NCBI GenBank assembly: GCA_031257475.1
Contig: JAIROP010000016.1
Location: 1 to 47,354 of the forward strand
From: Holosporaceae bacterium
Lineage (GTDB): Bacteria; Pseudomonadota; Alphaproteobacteria; UBA3830
Direction: 5' to 3'
DNA length: 47,354 nt
The notes under the pieces were generated by a model. That model searched no databases. It saw nothing but the letters and a program-made list of their open reading frames with translations, and was not told where the DNA came from. Positions 8,613-16,389 of this stretch are shown piece by piece (within the stretch, counting starts at the first letter, position 1; every line of letters begins with the position of its first letter). A program made the translations under genes and the position numbers.

Positions 8613-8750
8613 TACTATAGTCTCCTTTCCAAAACCCGAGGCATATTATCACTCATACGAGCTAACAAAAATAATTGTTTCTTGAATTTTGATCAAAAAT
8701 TACGTTATGTGAGACTATTGTGCAACACCATGACCGAATCTGCCGTGGGT

Positions 8751-9467
8751 TTAGATCTCCTTTGCGGCGATGATATCTTCAAGATAGGAGATTTTTTCTG
8801 CTAGTTCTTCGCCCTCCAGATCCTGGGCATAGACAGCCTTGGCTTTATCAATGTTCCCGGATAACCCGTAGACCAGGGCCAGATTGCTCCGGTTTGCCGC
8901 GGTGGATCCTGGCAGCGCGCAGGCACTCTCCATATAAAATATGGCTTCCTGGTATTTATTGCACAGCATGAGGGACAATCCCATGTTGTTGTAGGCGTCA
9001 ACGTAGTTGGGGCTTTTGGCGATGACCTGTTTATATAGCTCCTGGGCCCGATGGTGCTCACCACGGGAGTCGTGGACCGCTCCCAGGGCGTTCAGTGAGT
9101 CGGCTGAGTCATCTTTGCGAAATTCCTTTTCGGCTCCGGATATGTTCCCGGACAGCAGGCAGATTTTACCCCGCAGGTAGGCTGCTTTTTTTGGATTACA
9201 GCCTTTTTTCTCGGCTTTTTTTACGTACTCTTTCGCGGCATCAATGAGATTCATATCTATGTATGTGACAGCCAACCCGAGGAGGGCCTCGGCATTGTCT
9301 TGATCTCGTTCAAGAGCCTTGTTGTAAAAACTTATTGCCGCTTCCTGATTGCCACTGTCACGGGCCTTCTTTGCTATGCGAAGCATAGGCTCCGTTGTGT
9401 CTTTTTCTGGACCCGTGCACCCAAACAGGAGGAATCCCCAAAAAAACAGATTCAATGGCCGCAGCAT
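8751..9467 (-). CDS. TPR-repeat lipoprotein (TadD-like)
   Basis: The N-terminus ends in a lipobox (FLLFGC, Cys17), so it is probably a lipoprotein anchored in the envelope. The rest is tetratricopeptide repeats, for example AISFYNKALERDQDNAEALL, YKQVIAKSPNYVDAYNNMGL and NLALVYGLSGNIDKAKAVYA. The last repeat resembles TadD, the pilotin-like TPR protein of Flp/Tad pilus systems, but no tad genes are nearby, so the specific assignment is weak. A generic envelope scaffold is the safer call. It is the last gene of an ffh-acyltransferase-TPR run, 15 bases after the acyltransferase stop, with a GGGAGG ribosome-binding site. Confidence 0.75.
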   Translation of the reverse strand: MLRPLNLFFWGFLLFGCTGPEKDTTEPMLRIAKKARDSGNQEAAISFYNKALERDQDNAEALLGLAVTYIDMNLIDAAKEYVKKAEKKGCNPKKAAYLRGKICLLSGNISGAEKEFRKDDSADSLNALGAVHDSRGEHHRAQELYKQVIAKSPNYVDAYNNMGLSLMLCNKYQEAIFYMESACALPGSTAANRSNLALVYGLSGNIDKAKAVYAQDLEGEELAEKISYLEDIIAAKEI

Positions 9468-9482
9468 ACAGGCCTCCCTCGG

Positions 9483-10592
9483 CTATTTTCGGCCCATCTG
9501 TCGGAATGGTTTTTCAACAAATCGATGGGCCAATTCTGCCATTACAAACAGCAGGACGAGAAAAATCCAAAATTGATAGCGCAGCAAATCCTGTTCGTAG
9601 AACGAATCCTTGGGAAAGTACGCAGATTCTGTGAACCACACTACGACGTTGGCCAACACCAGGTGAACCGCGTAGATGGAGAAGGAGCGACTGCCCAGAT
9701 AGGCCAAAAAACGGTCCAGCAAGGGGATACGGCAGCTACCAGGCACAAACGCCGCGAGAAACACCAGTGAAACTGCCGATGCGCTTACCACAAGCCAGGA
9801 AAAAAATGATCTATTCAGGGAATTCGGGTAGAACCATACCAGCAGAGCAAAAATGACCACAACAAACCGGGCCCATTTTACGCTAATATTAAGGCGGGTT
9901 TTCTCACTGTACAGGTACGCTAGGAACGATCCCAAAAAAATTTCCGCAACGTTGTTGTGGAATAAATAGTATCTCAGATCACAGTAGGCTACAAAAAGTG
10001 GCTGAATAATGAATAAAAACACCGTTCCTAGGACCAGAGCCAGAATTATTCGTACGTTATTATTGGGGCATAGTATTAACACAAGGGGCCAGAGAATATA
10101 AAACTGGGCCTCGATTCCCAGGGTCCAAAAGGGACCAAGCCCAGCGTTGTAAATTGGATTTGTGTGCTCAAACAATTCCATGGAATTGTTGTACACTCCA
10201 AAAAATATTTCAGCTGGAGACCGCAGCAGAGGGGCTACCCAATCCAGGTTGTGCTCACGGATGCTCAAAAATATTCCCACCAGTAGACAGATAAACAATA
10301 CCATCGGAAAGATCCGGAAAAAACGCTTTTTGTAGAAAGACAGGAGGACATCCTTGGCGGCAAATAGGCGATCCTGGAATTCGCTACCCTTGAGTTCCGC
10401 TATTTTGTCCTTCAGAGACAGTGTCACCACAAAGCCGGAAATGGCAAAAAATATGCGCATACCGCCTCCTGCGTCGCCAAAATATGGGGAAATCAGTCCA
10501 CAGAAAAAACGCAGTGGACATATCCATAAAATGTGCTGCACAAGAGTTAGGATACATGCATAGCCTCGCAGTCTCTCTATACCTTCAATCAT
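9483..10592 (-). CDS. acyltransferase 3 family membrane protein (OafA/YrhL-like)
   Basis: Integral inner-membrane acyltransferase that probably adds acetyl or another acyl group to a surface glycan or lipid. The family signature is near the start: ERLRGYACILTLVQHILWI (with the catalytic-type His), then GGGMRIFFAISGFVVTLSL. About ten hydrophobic helices follow. The C-terminus (HRFVEKPFRQMGRK) carries the usual ExPFR-like end. At 369 residues it is a stand-alone transferase without an SGNH domain. It starts one base after the ffh stop, implying co-transcription with ffh, which is an odd functional pairing. The glycan substrate cannot be told from the sequence. Confidence 0.88.
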   Translation of the reverse strand: MIEGIERLRGYACILTLVQHILWICPLRFFCGLISPYFGDAGGGMRIFFAISGFVVTLSLKDKIAELKGSEFQDRLFAAKDVLLSFYKKRFFRIFPMVLFICLLVGIFLSIREHNLDWVAPLLRSPAEIFFGVYNNSMELFEHTNPIYNAGLGPFWTLGIEAQFYILWPLVLILCPNNNVRIILALVLGTVFLFIIQPLFVAYCDLRYYLFHNNVAEIFLGSFLAYLYSEKTRLNISVKWARFVVVIFALLVWFYPNSLNRSFFSWLVVSASAVSLVFLAAFVPGSCRIPLLDRFLAYLGSRSFSIYAVHLVLANVVVWFTESAYFPKDSFYEQDLLRYQFWIFLVLLFVMAELAHRFVEKPFRQMGRK

Positions 10593-10593
10593 T

Positions 10594-11916
10594 TTACCTT
10601 CCGCTCACTGACAAATTCTTTCCGAAGATATTCTTCCTCATTTTCTTAAACAAGTCAAGGCTTCCCTCATATTGTTTGATCAACCTATTCACGTCCTGGA
10701 CGGAGGTGCCTGATCCAGCAGCTATTCGCCGCCTCCTGGATCCATTCAACAATTTGTAGTTCTGTTTTTCCTTTTTAGTCATGGATCGTATAATGGCTAG
10801 ATTCCGCGTAATCATATTGTCGGATACGCCGTTGGCCTCAATCAGCTTATTTAGCTCCCTATTTTGGGGAAGCATCTTTAGGATGGTCTTCAGTCCGCCC
10901 ATCTGGGACATTTTTTCAATTTGTGCGGCCATATCATCGAAGGTGAATGTCCCAGATTGCATTTTTTGCACAGTTTTTTGTGCCTCCTCCTCTGAAAAAT
11001 GAGTCTGAGCCTTTTTTACAAAGGAAACAATATCCCCCTTTCCCAGAAGTCTATCAGCAATTCTTTCTGCATGGAAGAACTCGATGCTGTCCAGATGTTC
11101 CCCGGTGCATAGGAACTTTATTTCGCATCCAGTGATAGCACGCATGGATAGGGCAACGCCGCCCCTGGCGTCTCCGTCTACGCGAGTCAAGATTATGCCG
11201 GAGATTGGAAGATCGCCGGAAAATTTCTTCGCAATATTGAGCGCATCCTGGCCGGTCATTACATCAACCACAAGAAAAATTTCATCTGGCTGGATGATCT
11301 GCCGTATTTGTTGCAATTCATGCATCTTAACTTCGTCAATGTGCAGACGACCTGCAGTGTCCATGATCAACACATCCGCCCCCTCGTTTTCCAGCGTTTT
11401 CAACGCGGATTTGCATATTTCATCAACACGATCATGGGAAGGAGCAAAGACGGTCCCATCTACTTTGCTGGACAGTACGCGCAGCTGCTCAATGGCAGCT
11501 GGTCTATAAATATCTGTGGAAGAGGTCACAACTTTTTTATTTTGCCGAGAAAAGAGGCGAGCTAATTTACCCACGCTTGTCGTTTTTCCGGATCCTTGCA
11601 ATCCAACCACCATAATTTTGTATGATTTCGCAGCCACCACCAGGGGACGGGATTCTCCCAGCAAATCAATAAGGTGATCGTGAACTATTTTTGTTACCAT
11701 TTGCCCTGGAGAAACAGATTGAATTACGTTTCGGCCAACGGCTTTTTCTTTCACATCCACAATGAATTTCTTGGCGACTTCCAGGGAAACATCAGCCTCC
11801 AGCAATGCAATCCTGATTTCGCGCAACGCATTATCCACGTCAGACTCTTTCAGAATCCCGCTTCTACGCAATCTATCAAAAATATCTAAAATTCTACTGG
11901 AAAACGCATCAAACAT
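10594..11916 (-). CDS. ffh: signal recognition particle protein Ffh (SRP54)
   Basis: GTPase that binds 4.5S RNA and signal sequences of nascent membrane proteins and delivers ribosomes to FtsY. The N domain helices are at residues 1-90. In the G domain are the P-loop GLQGSGKTTSVGKLARL, DTAGRLHIDE, and TRVDGDARGGVALSM. The M domain holds IEKMSQMGGLKTILKMLPQ and the RNA-binding motif NGSRRRRIAAGSG. Its 440 residues are normal, with a shorter methionine-rich tail than in E. coli. It is first in its operon and divergent from the Por operon. The usual neighbours rpsP and rimM are absent. Confidence 0.97.
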   Translation of the reverse strand: MFDAFSSRILDIFDRLRRSGILKESDVDNALREIRIALLEADVSLEVAKKFIVDVKEKAVGRNVIQSVSPGQMVTKIVHDHLIDLLGESRPLVVAAKSYKIMVVGLQGSGKTTSVGKLARLFSRQNKKVVTSSTDIYRPAAIEQLRVLSSKVDGTVFAPSHDRVDEICKSALKTLENEGADVLIMDTAGRLHIDEVKMHELQQIRQIIQPDEIFLVVDVMTGQDALNIAKKFSGDLPISGIILTRVDGDARGGVALSMRAITGCEIKFLCTGEHLDSIEFFHAERIADRLLGKGDIVSFVKKAQTHFSEEEAQKTVQKMQSGTFTFDDMAAQIEKMSQMGGLKTILKMLPQNRELNKLIEANGVSDNMITRNLAIIRSMTKKEKQNYKLLNGSRRRRIAAGSGTSVQDVNRLIKQYEGSLDLFKKMRKNIFGKNLSVSGR

Positions 11917-12056
11917 ATTATTAAATCTTCAATAGTTTATATATCCCGCCGCTTTCATGACACAGCAAAATATCAAAAACCTACGAAAACATCCACCTTT
12001 ATTTATTCCATTGTCTTGAGTATTGTATACGAAAATTTCGTGTGGGGAATGGGGTA

Positions 12057-12596
12057 ATGTTTCAAGTGAGGATTCATGGCAGGGGAGGCCAGGGCGTAGT
12101 GACCGCAGCCGAGATGCTGTCGATAGCTGCTTTTTTGGAAAAGAAGTACTCTCAGGCATTTCCAAGCTTCGGATCGGAAAGGACTGGAGCTCCCGTAGTG
12201 GCTTTCTGTAGAATTTCGGATAGGGAAATTAGGTTGAGGGAACCTATTCTAGAGCCTAATGCATTGATAGTTCAAGATAAAACAGTGATAGAGTCCTCGC
12301 ATGCCCTGGATGGCATCCTGGAAGGTGGATACGTTCTGGTTAATTCGTCGATTCCCCTATCTTCCTGTCCCAAAAATGTTAGTCTGAGATGCATTGATGC
12401 TACTGGGATAGCCCTGGAATACGTAGGGCGCCCAATTCCCAATGCGGTTCTGCTGGGAGGCTTTGCAGCCCTGACCAGCGTCATCAAGATAGATTCTGTG
12501 ATTGACGCCATAAAAACCAAATTTTCCGGCGCCATCGCTGAGAAAAATATCAGCGCTGCCCAGGTTGCCTATGAAAAAATTTCGGGGGAGAACTAG
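12057..12596 (+). CDS. porC: 2-oxoacid:ferredoxin oxidoreductase, gamma subunit (PorC/VorC-like)
   Basis: Gamma subunit of a CoA-dependent 2-oxoacid:ferredoxin oxidoreductase, which with the alpha and beta subunits decarboxylates pyruvate or a related 2-oxoacid to acyl-CoA and reduces ferredoxin. Signature motifs are the N-terminal VRIHGRGGQGVVTAAEML and SFGSERTGAPVVAFCRIS. An ATG at 12057 is preferred over an in-frame GTG at 12042 because homologues begin directly with (F)QVRIHGRGGQG. The alpha gene follows after 3 bases. It is the first gene of a four-gene operon divergent from ffh. Whether the substrate is pyruvate or a branched-chain oxoacid cannot be decided by eye. Confidence 0.9.
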   Translation: MFQVRIHGRGGQGVVTAAEMLSIAAFLEKKYSQAFPSFGSERTGAPVVAFCRISDREIRLREPILEPNALIVQDKTVIESSHALDGILEGGYVLVNSSIPLSSCPKNVSLRCIDATGIALEYVGRPIPNAVLLGGFAALTSVIKIDSVIDAIKTKFSGAIAEKNISAAQVAYEKISGEN

Positions 12597-12599
12597 TTA

Positions 12600-13799
12600 A
12601 TGTTCCATCAGTTGGAAGGATCTCAGGCCATAGCTCGGGCTGTGGCGTTATGTCGACCTGGGGTCATATGCGCCTATCCAATTACTCCTCAGACCCATAT
12701 AGTCGAAGGAGTGGGTGAACTGGTGCGAGACGGTCACCTAGAACATTGTGAGTTTATAAATGTGGAGTCTGAGATGGCGGCACTGAGCGTGGCAATTGGA
12801 TCCCAGGCTGCAGGGGTTCGTAGCTACACGGCCACCTCTAGCCAGGGATTGCTTCACATGATCGAAGCCGTATATAACGCGTCAGGTCTGGAGCTTCCGC
12901 TGGTGATGACACTTGGCAATCGGGCGATAGGTGCTCCAATAAATATATGGAATGATCATTCCGATGCGATGTCTGTGAGGGATACTGGCTGGATTATGCT
13001 CTTCGCTGAAACTAATCAGGAAGCCGTTGATCTTCATCTTCAGGCTTTCCTAATCGCGGAAAAAGTTAGCTGCCCTGTCATGGTCTGCGTGGATGGTTTC
13101 ATTCTAACCCACGCCTATGAAAGAGTGGATATTCCATCCCAGGAGGAAGTGGATGAGTTTTTGCCTCCATACACTCCACGCGTCAGTCTAGATGTTGATG
13201 ATCCAGTTGCCATTGGAGCCATGGTTTCTCCGGATTATTTTTTTGAGGTGCGCTATCTTGCACACAGAAGGCAGATGGATTCACTGGAGATCATATGCTG
13301 TGTTGCTGAATCATTTTGGAAAAAATTCGGCAGAGATTCCGGTGGATTATTCCACGAATATCATACTGATGGCGCGGAAACCATCGTCGTTACCCTGGGA
13401 TCCGTGGCAGGCACTATCAAAGACGTTGTGGATGAGTTAAATGCCAGTGGAGAAAAATTTGGAGTTATCGCTTTGACCAGTTACAGACCATTTCCGGCTG
13501 ATTCTCTGAAAAATTCGCTCAAAAATGCTGCCAGGGCGATAGTCGTGGAAAAGGCGTTTGCCATCGGTATTGGCGGCATTTTGTTCCAGGAAATTGAACT
13601 TTTAATGAAAAATATCAATGTAAAGATTGTCTCGGTCGTCGCTGGCATCGGCGGCAGAAGTATCACCAAATCCATGCTCAGAGAATGTTTCCTGAATAAA
13701 AATTCCGGGGAAAATGTGTTTCTGGGGCTAAATGAAGATATTGTCGCAAAAGAATATGTTCCAATGAAGAGCCACAGCTGTGAAGGGAATGTCCCATGA
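12600..13799 (+). CDS. porA: 2-oxoacid:ferredoxin oxidoreductase, alpha subunit (PorA/VorA-like)
   Basis: Alpha subunit forming the active site together with the beta subunit. The family hallmark CAYPITPQTHIVEGVGELV is near residue 24, followed by FINVESEMAALSVAIGSQAA, TATSSQGLLHMIEAVYNASG and the PINIWNDHSDAMSVRDTGWI loop. The C-terminal domain II has VVTLGSVAGTIKDVVDEL and ends with the region that contacts the gamma subunit. At 399 residues it is the normal length of a separate alpha subunit of the four-subunit type, not the large fused homodimeric enzyme found in many bacteria. Its stop overlaps the next start as ATGA. Confidence 0.92.
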   Translation: MFHQLEGSQAIARAVALCRPGVICAYPITPQTHIVEGVGELVRDGHLEHCEFINVESEMAALSVAIGSQAAGVRSYTATSSQGLLHMIEAVYNASGLELPLVMTLGNRAIGAPINIWNDHSDAMSVRDTGWIMLFAETNQEAVDLHLQAFLIAEKVSCPVMVCVDGFILTHAYERVDIPSQEEVDEFLPPYTPRVSLDVDDPVAIGAMVSPDYFFEVRYLAHRRQMDSLEIICCVAESFWKKFGRDSGGLFHEYHTDGAETIVVTLGSVAGTIKDVVDELNASGEKFGVIALTSYRPFPADSLKNSLKNAARAIVVEKAFAIGIGGILFQEIELLMKNINVKIVSVVAGIGGRSITKSMLRECFLNKNSGENVFLGLNEDIVAKEYVPMKSHSCEGNVP

Positions 13800-14761
13800 G
13801 TAATTTTCCCCTCGGAAATATCGGAGGAACTCCAACGGTTCAATCAGATTTTGCCAGACCAAATTCACTTACCGGCGGTCATAGGGGATGTCAGGGATGC
13901 GGAGAAGCTCTTGGAGCTCGCTGTGCCATCGATGCTGCGCACCAAACGACTGGAGGGAAAATCCTGGTGGTAAACGCCACTGGATGTCTTGAGGTTTTTT
14001 CCTGCTGTTTTCCGGAAAATTCCTGGAGTGTTCCGTGGTTACATTCTCTGTTCGGCAACGCGCCAGCAGTGGCTACTGGAGTTGCAGCGGCGCTTCGCAG
14101 TCGTGGGCAAGATAGTATCCGTGTCATCGCCCAAGGGGGAGACGGCGCCACCTACGATATCGGCATGGGATGTCTATCCGGAATGTTCGACCGCAACGAT
14201 GATGTTTTGTATATTTGCTATGATAATCAGGCCTACATGAACACCGGTGTACAGAGATCTGGAGCGACGCCGCCTCTTGCCAGAACTGCCACCACCCTTC
14301 CCAATAAATCCTATCTGGGAAGTGATCCGCAGACTGGCAAAAACCTTCCGGAAATAGCCATGGCCCATGGAATTCCATACGTGGCCACAGCAAGCATAGG
14401 AAATATTCGGGATCTGGAGCAAAAGGTGTCGCGGGCAATAAATATTCGCGGATCTAGGTATATCCAGATCCATGTGCCCTGCCCGCTTGGCTGGGGATAT
14501 CCAACCGCTGAGACCATAAGGATCGCTCGTTTGGCTGTCCAATGCGGATTATACCCACTGTTTGAAGGAGAATATGGAAAATTAGTCGGCTCGACTCCGG
14601 TGGAAGAACCCATTCCCGTGGAAAGTTATTTGAGACCCCAGAGAAGGTTTGCACATTTGTTTGGAAAAAATGTTTCGGCGAACGCCGTGGGCGTTTTGCA
14701 GAATATTGCCAATGGCAACATGGAAAAATACAGACTGAACTGGGAGATTCTGGATGCCTAA
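13796..14761 (+). CDS. porB: 2-oxoacid:ferredoxin oxidoreductase, beta subunit (PorB/VorB-like)
   Basis: Thiamine-diphosphate and [4Fe-4S] binding subunit. The N-terminal GCQGCGEALGARC provides the CxxC of the cluster, and NATGCLEVFS adds the next cysteine. The ThDP motif is GGDGATYDIGMGCLSGMFDR followed by NQAYMNTGVQRSGATPP, the Mg/ThDP-binding part of the family. The C-terminal section has IQIHVPCPLGWGYPTAE with the last cluster cysteine. The start overlaps the alpha-subunit stop by four bases and its 3' end overlaps the next gene by eight, so the complex is made from one message. There is no stand-alone delta (ferredoxin) subunit; the next gene supplies that domain. Confidence 0.93.
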   Translation: MSNFPLGNIGGTPTVQSDFARPNSLTGGHRGCQGCGEALGARCAIDAAHQTTGGKILVVNATGCLEVFSCCFPENSWSVPWLHSLFGNAPAVATGVAAALRSRGQDSIRVIAQGGDGATYDIGMGCLSGMFDRNDDVLYICYDNQAYMNTGVQRSGATPPLARTATTLPNKSYLGSDPQTGKNLPEIAMAHGIPYVATASIGNIRDLEQKVSRAINIRGSRYIQIHVPCPLGWGYPTAETIRIARLAVQCGLYPLFEGEYGKLVGSTPVEEPIPVESYLRPQRRFAHLFGKNVSANAVGVLQNIANGNMEKYRLNWEILDA

Positions 14762-16370
14762 ACCGTTTGCCACGGTCCTAGAAACTGCGACGAGTCTTGG
14801 GAATAATACTGGATCCTGGAGAACCATGCGTCCAGAGTACGTAAATGAACTACCACCCTGCAATGCCACCTGTCCCGCCGGCGAGAACGTACAGCTGTGG
14901 CTATCTCTGGCCATGGCTGGGAAATTTCGAGAAGCCTGGGAGATAATAATGCGAGATAATCCGTTTCCAGCGATCATGGGCCGCGTCTGTTATCATTCCT
15001 GTGAAAAGACTTGCAATCGTGGACTGTTTGATGGGGCAGTCAACATCAATATGATTGAAAAATCCATTGGTGACATCGCTCTGGACAGTGGATGGATTCT
15101 TCCAAGGGTAACTTCCAGCAGTGGGAAAAAGGTCTGTGTTGTAGGAGGGGGCCCTGGGGGACTGGCTGCCGCATATTTTTTAGCGAAACTTGGACACCAT
15201 ATAACCGTCTATGAAGCTCATGCTAATCCCGGAGGAATGATGCGCTACGGCGTTCCCAGATATAGATTGCCGAGCAAAATCATTGACGCCGAAGTGAAAA
15301 GAATAAAGGATCTTGGGGTGAAGATCGTTTGTAATAAAAAGATTTCACATCTGAAAGATATTATCAATGATTTCGACGCTGTCTACATATCCATCGGGGC
15401 CCAGGTTGCGTCCAAGAGCGATACTGTTATCAAAAAAGGCTCCTGCGTAATTGATGCGATGGACCTATTCCAAAAACTGGAGGATAATCCAGCTGACCTT
15501 GCTCATTTCGGAAAAAAGGTCTTCGTATATGGCGGAGGAAATACAGCGATAGACGCTGCGAGAACTGCCCTACGACTCGGTGCGGAAAGTGTGAAAATAA
15601 TCTATCGGCGTACAATAAACAACATGCCCGCCCATGAAACGGAAATCAGCGATGCATTGATGGAGGGAATCGAAATTCTTTGCCTCCGTACCATCAACAC
15701 CGTGGACGGAGATCAGATTCTGCTTGATAAGATGAATTATGATGAGGAGTTCGGTATCCTATCCAAAACCGGAGAAACAGAAGTTTGGCAGGTGGATAAT
15801 ATAATTTTTGCCGTTGGTCAGACGCTGGATACAACTTTTTTCGATGGTATTTCTGATATTCTGATCTCCGAAAATGGAGCCATCGAGGTCGATAGAAACA
15901 TGATGACCGGAGCCACTGGAGTATTTGCCGGCGGAGATATCGTACCCGGTAAACGTTCTGTCACGAATGCCGTCGGGCATGCTAAAAAGGCGGCCAAAGG
16001 CATAGATGAATATCTAGGTGGCGCTTCAGAGGTTCCTATAGTGAAGAATGCTGTGGCCCATTTCAAAAAACTAAACACCATCTATTTTAAAAAGGACAAG
16101 CGGACGAACATCCTACGGCCACTCAATCTATCCTTCGAAGAGATTTTACCATCCTACACAAACGACGAAATCAGTCGGGAAGCTTCCCGCTGTTTTTCCT
16201 GCGGCAATTGCTTCCACTGCGATAATTGTTACGGGCACTGTCCCGACAATGCAATCCGCAAACAGCAAAATGGCTCATTGACTGTTAACTATGACCACTG
16301 CAAAGGTTGTGGCATATGCGCTGCGGAATGTCCTTGCGGCGCCATCCGCATGGTATCGGAAGAGAAGTAG
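14754..16370 (+). CDS. GltD-like FAD/NAD(P) oxidoreductase fused to a C-terminal 2[4Fe-4S] ferredoxin domain
   Basis: Likely shuttles electrons between the reduced ferredoxin site of the Por complex and NAD(P). The N-terminal part has the [4Fe-4S] cysteines of the glutamate synthase small chain family (PPCNATCPAGENVQLWL; CYHSCEKTCNRGLFDG). The FAD-binding site is VCVVGGGPGGLAAAYFLAKL, with GGMMRYGVPRYRLP after it. The NAD(P) site is VFVYGGGNTAIDAARTALRL. A second FAD contact is near GVFAGGDIV. The last 65 residues form a ferredoxin (CFSCGNCFHCDNCYGHCP and CKGCGICAAECPCGAI). No gltB large subunit is nearby, so glutamate synthesis is not implied. At 538 residues it exceeds GltD by roughly the ferredoxin domain. 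It is the last gene of the Por operon and ends 19 bases before the convergent tamB. Confidence 0.9.
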   Translation: MPKPFATVLETATSLGNNTGSWRTMRPEYVNELPPCNATCPAGENVQLWLSLAMAGKFREAWEIIMRDNPFPAIMGRVCYHSCEKTCNRGLFDGAVNINMIEKSIGDIALDSGWILPRVTSSSGKKVCVVGGGPGGLAAAYFLAKLGHHITVYEAHANPGGMMRYGVPRYRLPSKIIDAEVKRIKDLGVKIVCNKKISHLKDIINDFDAVYISIGAQVASKSDTVIKKGSCVIDAMDLFQKLEDNPADLAHFGKKVFVYGGGNTAIDAARTALRLGAESVKIIYRRTINNMPAHETEISDALMEGIEILCLRTINTVDGDQILLDKMNYDEEFGILSKTGETEVWQVDNIIFAVGQTLDTTFFDGISDILISENGAIEVDRNMMTGATGVFAGGDIVPGKRSVTNAVGHAKKAAKGIDEYLGGASEVPIVKNAVAHFKKLNTIYFKKDKRTNILRPLNLSFEEILPSYTNDEISREASRCFSCGNCFHCDNCYGHCPDNAIRKQQNGSLTVNYDHCKGCGICAAECPCGAIRMVSEEK

Positions 16371-16389
16371 TACGTTTCTACGTGACAAA

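Noticed and set aside
8751-9467. Firm assignment of the TPR lipoprotein as TadD
   Set aside because: The last repeat is TadD-like but no tad/flp genes are in the window and TPR similarity is unspecific.
11929-12165. A 78-residue minus-strand ORF between ffh and porC
   Set aside because: It overlaps the start of porC, has no protein-like features and no good start signal.
13891-14654. Several minus-strand ORFs of 66-122 residues opposite porB
   Set aside because: They mirror the codon pattern of the strongly supported porB gene and have no independent signals.
14754-16370. Naming the flavoprotein gltD (glutamate synthase small subunit)
   Set aside because: No gltB is adjacent, the gene is in the Por operon, and it carries an extra ferredoxin domain.
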